Under the pieces are notes generated by a model. That model was not told the DNA's origin and searched no databases. It saw nothing but the letters and a program-made list of their open reading frames with translations. A stretch of 30,013 nucleotides of DNA, taken from the NCBI GenBank assembly GCA_009779525.1, contig WREB01000001.1:1-30013 (forward strand), given 5' to 3'. Positions 23,447-30,013 of the stretch are shown piece by piece. The stretch comes from Defluviitaleaceae bacterium. Lineage in GTDB: Bacteria > Bacillota_A > Clostridia > Lachnospirales > WQUN01. Each line of letters starts with the position of its first letter. Position 1 is the first letter of the stretch. Position numbers and translations under genes: made by a program.

Positions 23447-24433
23447 CTAATTGACCCGGACGCGCGGGTCGACGACCGCGTACATCATGTCGGCGATAAT
23501 CAGGCTGACTTGCGTCAGCAAAATGATGAACGTCATGTAAAACATTGTGAACGGGATGTCGCCCTGCACGATCGCGTTGTAGCCGGCGTAGCCGATTCCG
23601 GGAATCGAAAATATCGTCTCCGTGATCATGAACCCCGAAAACATCGCGGGAAGCAGGTAGCTGAAGTAGGAGACGATCGGTATCATCGTGTTCCTGAAGG
23701 CGTGGCGGTTTATGACGATTCGTTCGGGCAGCCCCTTCGCCCTCGCGGTCCTGATGTAATCCGCGTTAAGCACCTCGAGCATTATGGTCCGGGTATAGCG
23801 CATCAGGCCGCCTATGCTCATGATCATGAGCGTCGCGGCGGGGAGCACCAAATGGTTCGCGTAGTCGAGGATCTTGCCCCACGCGTTTAAGAATATGTGG
23901 TTTCGCCCGACGATGCCGTAGACGTCGAACCATCCGAGCCTGACTGCGAACACGTAGCGCAGCACCGTCGCGAAGAAAAACGACGGGAGCGAAATCCCCA
24001 TCAGCGCCGCAACGGTGACGCCTATGTCCGTTTTGCTGTACTGCTTCCTGGCGGCGGTGATGCCTAGCGGTATCGCGATGACAAGCTCGATGACAAGCGT
24101 CACAACTTGCAAGACGACCGAAAACATGATTACGGCCTTGAAATGGTCGACGACCGGGACCGTGTAGGCCCAGCTGTCGCCGAAATCGCCGCGCACGGCG
24201 TTACCCGCCCAGCGCAGGAAACCCGCGGGTATGCTCAGGTCAAAGCCGTACATCGCGTTCAGCTGGTCGATCCAATCCTGGTACGATTTCGAGCCGGGAA
24301 ACTGCGAAAGCCTGAGCGCCTGCGTCTGCACGTACGAAACGGGGATGAGGCGCAGCACCGCGTATGTTATGAACGCGCCAAGCACCACGATCGCCGCGCC
24401 GAAAGTTATGCGCCTTATTAGAAACCTGTGCAT
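23447..24433 (-). CDS. Peptide ABC importer permease, OppB type
   Basis: The 328-residue product is the OppB-like permease. It has an N-terminal helix (about 8-28), an extracytoplasmic loop with an RWAGNAVRGDFGDSWAY-type segment, four or five further helices, and the EAA-type loop near LNADYIRTARAKGLPERIVI, followed by HAFRNTMIPI. The family pattern GISLPSFFFATVLRYVFAV is present. Length is normal. The ATG at 24433 has a GGAAGGAT site. A strong hairpin lies between this gene and the binding-protein gene, so its transcript level is probably lower than that of the binding protein. Confidence 0.95.
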   Translation of the reverse strand: MHRFLIRRITFGAAIVVLGAFITYAVLRLIPVSYVQTQALRLSQFPGSKSYQDWIDQLNAMYGFDLSIPAGFLRWAGNAVRGDFGDSWAYTVPVVDHFKAVIMFSVVLQVVTLVIELVIAIPLGITAARKQYSKTDIGVTVAALMGISLPSFFFATVLRYVFAVRLGWFDVYGIVGRNHIFLNAWGKILDYANHLVLPAATLMIMSIGGLMRYTRTIMLEVLNADYIRTARAKGLPERIVINRHAFRNTMIPIVSYFSYLLPAMFSGFMITETIFSIPGIGYAGYNAIVQGDIPFTMFYMTFIILLTQVSLIIADMMYAVVDPRVRVN

Positions 24434-24467
24434 TAGGCTATCCTTCCGCCGATTGGTGCGTTTAATA

Positions 24468-24504
24468 AAATTAAACCCCGTCCGCTAGGAACGGGGTTTA
24501 ATTT
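24468..24504 (-). terminator. Strong hairpin between binding-protein and permease genes (attenuator)
   Basis: A perfect 14-bp inverted repeat (24468-24481 with 24491-24504; core TTAAACCCCGT / ACGGGGTTTAA) has a 9-base loop. On the minus strand the stem ends in U residues and continues into UUUUAUU-like sequence. It starts 10 bases after the binding-protein stop. It looks like an intrinsic terminator that leaks, or a 3'-end stabiliser, allowing more binding protein than permease. Confidence 0.8.
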
Positions 24505-24514
24505 CAACCGAGTA

Positions 24515-27136
24515 CTATTGGTTTCTCATTTGCATCGTCGCAATCTCGCTCAGGTAGCTCCAGTACGTCGTGGAGTCCTTCGCGATCGTCGACGTGTTGA
24601 CCCTTTCCTCGCTGAAGCAGATGAAGTTGCTTCTCTGGTAGGACGGAAGCTCGACCGCCCAGTCCATTATTATGTCGAAGATCTGTTTGAACACGGCCTT
24701 GCGGTACGCCTTGTCGTCGCTGTTGCGCGAGGCGAAGAGCAGCTCGTCGAGAAGCGGGTCGTCGATCATGTACATGTTGCTGTTGGTCGAGCCCGTCTTG
24801 CCGAGCATGTTAGTGCTGTGGTAGATCTGGAAGACGTCGGGGTCGATCGTCGAGCCCCAGGCCATCGTCCAGATGTCGTATTCGCCGGACCTTGCGCCGG
24901 TTTGGAAATTGTTCCAGGCGAGGTCGCTGATCGTTATCGTGATGCCGATGGTCGCCATCGCTTCTTTAAAGTCGGTGTAGATTGCGAAGTTGGGGTGGTC
25001 CCCGCCGCCGTCGGCGCCCACCGCCGCCTCAAACTCCATGTAGGAGGCGTCGCCGTAAAGCGTGGTCCTTACGCCAGCCGGGGGCGCGGTGACGGTCCCG
25101 CCGTCGACCGTGTAGCCGGCCGCCTCGAAGAAGCCGAGCGATGCGGCGATCGCCGCGTCGTAGCGTTCCTGCGGGGTCATTCCGGGAGTGTATATCGCGT
25201 CGCCGTTGACGTCCCTCGAGAACGCGATTTCGTAGCCGTCGTCGGTCGGCATCGGCGCCGCCCAGCTCGTGTATGAAATCGGGTAGTCGATGACGAACGC
25301 CGTGTCCTGATAGTAGCTGTTGACCGCGGTCTCGCGCGCGGCGGCCATTACCGTCGCCAGCGCGCGGCGCAGATTTTTGGAGGCGTCGCTTGCGGGTTCG
25401 CCGCCGACGTTGATGTTGGAGGCGTTAAGCCCGATGTAGCCGTAGCCCAAGTTCGGAACGGTGGTCGTGTAGATCACGTCGCCGCTTAGCTCGCCGTTTG
25501 AGTTCTCTTGCTTGATGCGGTCGCGATTGGTCGGCGAATAGGAGGTTTCGGCTATGTCGTGCGTCCCGGCGATGATGCCCGAGAGCTCAGTGGCGCTGGC
25601 CGCGCCCTTCCACTGCGCGTGCTTGATTTCGGGTTCGCCTTCCCAGTAGTAGGGGTTGGCTTCGTAGTAGAGCACCTGGTCCGAGTAGCTCACGTACTTG
25701 TACGGGCCGGCGCCGAGCGGCACGGTATCCTTCGAGTGTATTATCGAAAGGTCGCCGAACGGGAAGCCGTACAGGCCGTTCTCGGGCTGCCAGAGCGACT
25801 TGTCGCCGTAGTAGTGAAGCGGGGCGAGCGTCAGGTTGCCGAGCGAATAGACGGCGTTGGCCGCGAACCCGTTCGTCACTATTTCTAATTCGTAGTCGTT
25901 GATCTTGCGGATGCCTTCGATGCTTGTGACCGTAAGCGCGACGCCTAACGCGTCGGCCATTTCTTTAAAGTATTTGGCTTTGATCGGCTCGAGCTGGTTG
26001 GTTTCGTTGGGGTCCTCGACCTCGCTGAAATCGGCGAGCTCGCCGTCGTAAGCGATGTAGGTCTCGTTGTAGAAGTCGGCTATCGTCGGGTATTCGCCGT
26101 CCGAGAGCACGAATTCTTTGCCGGTCATCTCTGCGATAAATATTATGTCGGCGCCTTCGGCCATGACGTTCGTCGTCACGGTTTCGCCTTCGTCGTTGAC
26201 TTCCTCGACCTCGACGGTTTCATAATCGACGTCTCCGAAACCCCAGAGCCACATGCCGAACGCGACCTGCAGGCCGACGTTGTCGGCGATCTCCTCGGCG
26301 GTGTAGCCGATGCTCGAGGCGTAGCGCGCGGTGTAGCCGCCCGCGAAGTCCACGATCGACTGGCAGACTTCGTGCCACTTGTCGGTGACGTCGGCCCAGA
26401 ATTTTTGCTGCAGGTCCTCGGGCCATTCGTCGGCGTCGGACCACTCGTGGTCGATTCCGGCGTCGATCATGGCGTTGACGACGCTTCCGAACTGGTCGGC
26501 GTACTGGTTGCGGTACGCGTCAAGCCCCACTATCGGGAACGAGTAGTAAGTCGACGAGCCGTCGTACGACGGGTCGAGGTAGACGTAGAGCGAGAAGATC
26601 GCGTCGTCTATCGTGACGGGCGTGCCGTCCGAAAACTTGAGGTCGTCCCTGATCTTGGTATGGTACGTGGTCGTGTCCGCGTCGCGGTCGACCGTAACGG
26701 TCAGGTCGGCGACTCCCTGATAGAAGTAGTCGGTGCCGTTGTAGTTGAGCGTCTCGCCTTTGATGCCGCCGAAGACTATTTCGCCCCTGCGGTCGGTCGT
26801 CATGGTCGAGAGGCCGACTAGAGCCGCGGCGTCCCTGTCATAGCCTGTCTCCGAAAAGAACGGGGTAAATTTTTGGTTTAAGTATTCGCTTCTTATTACC
26901 ATAGGGAACGGTTCCGGTTCGATTTCCGCTTCGATTTCCGGCTCGTCTTCAACCACCGGTTCGTCTTCCACGACGGCGTCGGCCGTCTCTACTGGCGCTT
27001 GCGTCGGCGCGGGCGTAGCCGTCGGTGCTGCGGTCGGCGCAGCCGGTTCTTCTTTTTTTGCGCACGCTGCGGCGAGTGATAAAGCCATCGCCAGGACCAG
27101 CGTGATCGCGAGGATCTTTTTGATCGTCTTGCCCAT
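24515..27136 (-). CDS. Peptide-binding lipoprotein (SBP_bac_5 family), enlarged
   Basis: The 873-residue product is the extracellular binding protein of the importer. It has a lipoprotein signal peptide with the modified Cys at 25 (SLAAAC), an Ala/Pro/Glu/Thr linker (26-78), and an SBP_bac_5 domain. That domain includes LKFSDGTPVTIDDAIFSLYV at 166-185, VPLGAGPYKYVSYSDQ at 472-487, and a C-terminal half with WAAPMPTDDG and WTMAWGSTIDPDVF. Usual length is about 500-600; here about 200 residues (205-400), rich in Asp/Glu/Trp, are inserted after the first substrate-domain segment. Substrate is unknown; peptide is inferred from the family and the OppBCDF-type partners. The ATG has an AAGGAG site. 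Confidence 0.93.
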   Translation of the reverse strand: MGKTIKKILAITLVLAMALSLAAACAKKEEPAAPTAAPTATPAPTQAPVETADAVVEDEPVVEDEPEIEAEIEPEPFPMVIRSEYLNQKFTPFFSETGYDRDAAALVGLSTMTTDRRGEIVFGGIKGETLNYNGTDYFYQGVADLTVTVDRDADTTTYHTKIRDDLKFSDGTPVTIDDAIFSLYVYLDPSYDGSSTYYSFPIVGLDAYRNQYADQFGSVVNAMIDAGIDHEWSDADEWPEDLQQKFWADVTDKWHEVCQSIVDFAGGYTARYASSIGYTAEEIADNVGLQVAFGMWLWGFGDVDYETVEVEEVNDEGETVTTNVMAEGADIIFIAEMTGKEFVLSDGEYPTIADFYNETYIAYDGELADFSEVEDPNETNQLEPIKAKYFKEMADALGVALTVTSIEGIRKINDYELEIVTNGFAANAVYSLGNLTLAPLHYYGDKSLWQPENGLYGFPFGDLSIIHSKDTVPLGAGPYKYVSYSDQVLYYEANPYYWEGEPEIKHAQWKGAASATELSGIIAGTHDIAETSYSPTNRDRIKQENSNGELSGDVIYTTTVPNLGYGYIGLNASNINVGGEPASDASKNLRRALATVMAAARETAVNSYYQDTAFVIDYPISYTSWAAPMPTDDGYEIAFSRDVNGDAIYTPGMTPQERYDAAIAASLGFFEAAGYTVDGGTVTAPPAGVRTTLYGDASYMEFEAAVGADGGGDHPNFAIYTDFKEAMATIGITITISDLAWNNFQTGARSGEYDIWTMAWGSTIDPDVFQIYHSTNMLGKTGSTNSNMYMIDDPLLDELLFASRNSDDKAYRKAVFKQIFDIIMDWAVELPSYQRSNFICFSEERVNTSTIAKDSTTYWSYLSEIATMQMRNQ

Positions 27137-27177
27137 TAGTTTCTCTCCTTAGACTCAGATGCGTTAGCTTGGAACGT

Positions 27178-27206
27178 AACGTAACATAAATGACATATAT
27201 TGTCAA
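27178..27206 (-). promoter_or_regulatory. Promoter of the peptide-importer operon, extended -10
   Basis: On the minus strand there is a consensus TTGACA (27201-27206), a 17-base spacer, and TACGTT (27178-27183) preceded by TGT, an extended -10 (TGn). The -35 overlaps the stop codon of the unknown membrane gene. A TGACA-TATAT-TGTCA inverted repeat (27191-27205) covers the -35. The binding-protein ATG is about 35 bases after the predicted start. Confidence 0.7.
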
Positions 27207-27736
27207 CGAACGCAAAATTGCTCGCGCGTCCGCTCCCTTATACGTTTCGCTCCTTTTAAAAATAAAATCGACGAAGCTAGCAGGGCCGCGCCTGTCGGCA
27301 TAAAAAACGCCTCGCTTAAAAAAGTTTGCGGAAACCTCAAGAAAAACGCGGCGCCTCCGATCAACGACGCGGCCGAAGCGGCGGCGCACACGCGAGGCCA
27401 AAATAAAATACGCGCGAGCGTGCCTTCGCAATCGACGCGCTTAAGATTGGCGCCGGTGAAAAAAAACCTCGCGGTATCCGTCAGCGCGAAAAGCGCCGGG
27501 ATCGATATGAGCGCGTACGGGATCCCCACGTAGGGGGCGCGCGTGCATTCGTTTCCATTAAGCCCCATAAAAACAAAAAGCGCGGCCGAAGCGGCCGCGT
27601 TTAAGACAAGCATGGCCTTCCGCCTCCGAAGTTCGGCGGGGGGCATGTCTATTTCGTATACGATTCCGTGATACTCGAGCTTCTTTTTGCCGTTTACTTC
27701 GACGACGGCGTAGTCGTTTAAATATTTCTTCGTCAT
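27203..27736 (-). CDS. Unknown four-helix membrane protein
   Basis: I do not recognise this 177-residue protein. Residues 1-40 are polar and cytoplasmic in type, beginning MTKKYLNDYAVVEVNGKKKL, with an EVNGKKKLEYHGIVYEID segment that looks like a small beta unit. Four hydrophobic helices follow at about 41-58, 68-86, 110-132 and 143-161, and the end is basic (KGAKRIRERTREQ). Three or four Cys residues are scattered. The ATG overlaps the nagA stop by 4 bases (ATGA), so it is translated with nagA. Its stop overlaps the -35 of the importer promoter. A role linked to amino-sugar use is only a context guess. Confidence 0.75.
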   Translation of the reverse strand: MTKKYLNDYAVVEVNGKKKLEYHGIVYEIDMPPAELRRRKAMLVLNAAASAALFVFMGLNGNECTRAPYVGIPYALISIPALFALTDTARFFFTGANLKRVDCEGTLARILFWPRVCAAASAASLIGGAAFFLRFPQTFLSEAFFMPTGAALLASSILFLKGAKRIRERTREQFCVR

Positions 27737-28917
27737 CTTTTATCGAGCAGTATTTTCCCGTCGGCCATCACGAACCTAACGTTCATTTCGGCGTCGATCG
27801 CGGTTATGTCGGCGCGCTTGCCGACGTCCAGCGACCCTATCGCGTCGAATTGCCCGACCGCCTTCGCCGGGTTTGAAGTCGCCATCTTGACCGCGTCGCA
27901 AAGCGCGACTCCGACATGGTTGACCATGTTTTTAAGACAGCCCGCGACGGTCGCTGTGCTTCCCGCGAGCGTTCCGTCGGCGAGCCTCGCCTCGCCGCCC
28001 CTGACATAAACCGTCATTTCGCCGAGCCCGTATTCGCCGTCAGAAAGGCCGCCCGCCCTCATGCAGTCGGTCACCATCACGATTTTGTCCGCGCCCTTAG
28101 CATTGACCAAAACCCTTACCGCCGCGGGGTGCACGTGCACCATGTCGCAGATGATTTCGGCGTAAATGTCCCTGCAATCCATGACGGCTCCGACCATTCC
28201 GGGTTCGCGGTGGTTGAGCGGGCTCATCGCGTTGTAAGTGTGTATCGAAAGATTAGCGCCGAGCCGGACGGATTCCAGCGTTTCGGAATATGTCGCGGAC
28301 GAATGGCCCACGCGGACGTTTATGCCGGAGGCGGCAAGCTTGCCGATCGCTTCCGGCCCGCCGGGAAGTTCCGGCGCGACAGCGACGCTTAGCGTCCGTT
28401 TTCTGCCGTCGGGCGATAGTTTGGCCGCGCATTTTTTCGCGAACTCGAAAATTTCAACTGGGTCGATCGGCCTTATGTATTCCGCCGGGTGCGCGCCCTT
28501 GTTTTTCGGGTTTATATAAGGGCCTTCCAGGAAGACGCCGATAATTTTCGCCCCGTCCGTCCCGATTGAAAGCGCTTCGCTAATCCCGCTTATCGCGGAT
28601 TCGGTCGCGGCGCCGGAAGCCGTCACGGTGGACGGCATGAACGAGGTCACGCCTTCCTTCGCCTTGTGCAGCGACATCCCGTTAAGCGCCGTGCGCGTCC
28701 CGTCCATCGTGTCGAAGCCGCTTCCCCCGTGCGCGTGGATGTCGACGAATCCAGGAAGGCACGCGAAGCCTTTAAGGTCTATCGGCTTAACGCTGCGGTT
28801 GGCGTCCAGCAGTTCGGTTCCGCCGACGCCGACTATCGCGCCGTTTTCGACGGCGAACACCGCTCCGTTTTTTTCAACCCCGTCCGATATGCTCTTTCCG
28901 GTGACGATCAACTGCAT
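27733..28917 (-). CDS. nagA: N-acetylglucosamine-6-phosphate deacetylase
   Basis: NagA removes the acetyl group from N-acetylglucosamine-6-phosphate in cell-wall and chitin sugar recycling, giving glucosamine-6-phosphate. The 394-residue product is an amidohydrolase. It has HAH at 61-63 (H61, H63), the metal ligand E131 in LEGPYINPKNKGAH, H205 in VGHSSA, H226 in HTYNAM, H261 in DMVHVHP, and the catalytic Asp D284 in VTDCMRAGG. Spacing and length match the family. The ATG at 28917 follows a GGGAGGCC site. No nagB or sugar transporter is next to it; the co-transcribed neighbour is the unknown membrane protein. Confidence 0.96.
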   Translation of the reverse strand: MQLIVTGKSISDGVEKNGAVFAVENGAIVGVGGTELLDANRSVKPIDLKGFACLPGFVDIHAHGGSGFDTMDGTRTALNGMSLHKAKEGVTSFMPSTVTASGAATESAISGISEALSIGTDGAKIIGVFLEGPYINPKNKGAHPAEYIRPIDPVEIFEFAKKCAAKLSPDGRKRTLSVAVAPELPGGPEAIGKLAASGINVRVGHSSATYSETLESVRLGANLSIHTYNAMSPLNHREPGMVGAVMDCRDIYAEIICDMVHVHPAAVRVLVNAKGADKIVMVTDCMRAGGLSDGEYGLGEMTVYVRGGEARLADGTLAGSTATVAGCLKNMVNHVGVALCDAVKMATSNPAKAVGQFDAIGSLDVGKRADITAIDAEMNVRFVMADGKILLDKR

Positions 28918-28999
28918 GGCCCGGGCCTCCCGGCGTTTTTGTTAATATATCACACCGTTTTTCCGAAATATACAACGAACGGCATAATCGGCGGTACTA

Positions 29000-30013
29000 A
29001 TGAACATAGTCATCGGCAATTTGCAACCCTCCCCCGAACGCGCTCCGACGGTCGGCTGGCGCGACGCTTCCAGGCAGCCCCTCTTAAAACAGGGCGCCGT
29101 TTTTACCGCGACTTTGGTAGAACGCACGGACGATTACGCGAGGCTTGCCACAGCCGAAGGCGCGGGCTTCACCGCGAAATCCGATTCAGTGAAGGGCGAA
29201 GTCGGCGACTTGCTGAGCTTCGAAGTTGTAAAGAGCGGAAAGCGGCTTACGCTCAGGCAAATCGCCGCGCGCGACGATTCGCGCGCCTCTTTGCGCAAAG
29301 ACGCGCCCCCGATCGACGAGCTTATCGAATCGAAAAAAACCATAGATAAAATAAAGGACGAAGACGTCAGGTTCGCCGAGGAAAAACAGGAAGAGCAGGA
29401 AAAGATAGCCAAGGCGATCGCGATCATTACGCGCGCCCAATCCTACGTCGAATCCAACGCGGGTAAATCAGCCGCCGCCGCGATCGTCGAAAGCGGCCTA
29501 TCGGTATCGAAAATCGGCTTCGCCACGCTCGAACGCGTAATGCGCGAATCCGGAAACGTAAAAACGCCGGAACTCTCCGAAGACGAAATAATCAAAAGCG
29601 GCGTCGACCGCGGCATAGCCCGCAGCCTTCTTGGACGCGGGCTTCCGGCTGTTTCCAAAAACGCGGAGCTGCTTGAGAAAGTTTTCGATCGGATTCCGCC
29701 GGGGCTTCCCGACGCGTCGGTCGCGAGGCTGGTCGCCGAGGGCAATCCGATAACGCTCGAAAAAATCTACGTGGGCCGCTACGCTTCCCCCGACGGCCGG
29801 TTTGCCGGTTCAGTCGAGCCGGAACCGGGTGACGGCGATCTGGAATGGCAGATAAAAAGATATTTCGCGGGCAACGGGATAGAGGAAACCCGCTCGAACA
29901 TTGAGGCTGCGAGGCTGCTCGTAAAAAACGACTTGCCGCTTGACGGCGGTAACGTCGAGCTTGCCGAAATCCTTCGAAACCTTCGCGCGCATGTCTCGAA
30001 GGAAGCGGCGTAC
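29000..30013 (+). CDS. Partial FliK-like/DUF6240-like protein, open at window edge
   Basis: An open frame of at least 338 codons starts at ATG 29000 (in-frame stop at 28985) and runs off the window with no stop. Residues about 28-90 form a small beta-rich domain with the pattern LLKQGAVFTATLVERTDDYA and then GEVGDLLSFEVVKSGKRLTL, similar to N-terminal domains of divergent FliK-like and DUF6240-type proteins. A charged coiled coil follows (about 108-140). A helical region then carries a degenerate repeat of the type GLP(I/A)(T/V)xxxxxxLxxI at about 165-182, 211-230, 249-262 and 313-332. No signal peptide is present. It is divergent from nagA. The ribosome site is weak (GGCGG). The family assignment is tentative. 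Confidence 0.75.
   Translation, partial: MNIVIGNLQPSPERAPTVGWRDASRQPLLKQGAVFTATLVERTDDYARLATAEGAGFTAKSDSVKGEVGDLLSFEVVKSGKRLTLRQIAARDDSRASLRKDAPPIDELIESKKTIDKIKDEDVRFAEEKQEEQEKIAKAIAIITRAQSYVESNAGKSAAAAIVESGLSVSKIGFATLERVMRESGNVKTPELSEDEIIKSGVDRGIARSLLGRGLPAVSKNAELLEKVFDRIPPGLPDASVARLVAEGNPITLEKIYVGRYASPDGRFAGSVEPEPGDGDLEWQIKRYFAGNGIEETRSNIEAARLLVKNDLPLDGGNVELAEILRNLRAHVSKEAAY

Noticed and set aside
28918..28999. Promoters in the nagA/plus-strand gene divergent gap
   Set aside because: The gap is AT-rich, but no -35/-10 pair with good spacing was found on either strand, so none is claimed.
1..30013. tRNA, rRNA, CRISPR, insertion sequence or prophage features
   Set aside because: No cloverleaf, repeat-spacer array, transposase or integrase sequence was recognised on either strand.

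Overview
The window comes from a GC-rich Firmicute, most likely a motile member of the Clostridia. The evidence is the gene order of the large flagellar operon (flgBC-fliEFGHIJ-ylxF/motE-like-fliK-flgD-TIGR02530-flgE-swrD-motAB-fliLM-fliY-cheY-fliOPQ), the presence of FliY (a CheC-FliN fusion) and SwrD/FlbD, strong AGGAGG-type ribosome binding sites, and a lipoprotein-type peptide-binding protein. No RNA genes, insertion sequences, CRISPR arrays or phage genes were seen. Coding density is very high, and no stretch over about 170 bases lacks a gene.

Layout. From 1 to 18454 everything is on the minus strand and forms one long flagellar transcription unit, read from flgB (18454) down to a truncated fliQ at position 1. 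A well-formed sigma-A promoter overlapped by a perfect 17-bp palindrome lies before flgB. A second likely promoter lies between flgE and swrD. GC-rich hairpins sit in the three gaps around the TIGR02530 gene and flgE. From 18586 to 27136, also minus strand, is an oligopeptide/dipeptide-type ABC importer: binding lipoprotein, two permeases and two ATPases. It is followed by a 55-residue membrane protein and a sirtuin-type NAD-dependent deacylase, all tightly spaced. A strong hairpin separates the binding-protein gene from the permease genes, and a promoter with an extended -10 lies before the binding-protein gene. From 27203 to 28917 is nagA plus an overlapping unknown membrane-protein gene. 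From 29000 to the right edge a plus-strand gene runs off the window; it encodes a FliK-like or DUF6240-like protein.

How the genes fit together. The flagellar operon encodes the proximal rod (FlgB, FlgC, FliE), MS ring (FliF), C ring (FliG, FliM, FliY), export ATPase complex (FliH, FliI, FliJ), hook assembly (FlgD, FlgE, FliK, TIGR02530), stator (MotA, MotB, FliL, SwrD, a MotE-like protein), CheY and the export gate (FliO, FliP, FliQ). The importer, NagA and the sirtuin are nutrient-acquisition and metabolic genes. No terminator was seen between the sirtuin gene and the flgB promoter.

The most unusual points are these. FlgD has its C-terminal domain in about four tandem copies. The importer has two enlarged parts: a binding protein with a roughly 200-residue insertion and an OppC-type permease with a roughly 285-residue repeat-bearing insertion. 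A palindromic operator candidate sits on the flgB promoter. The partial plus-strand protein looks like a second, divergent hook-length-control-like protein.
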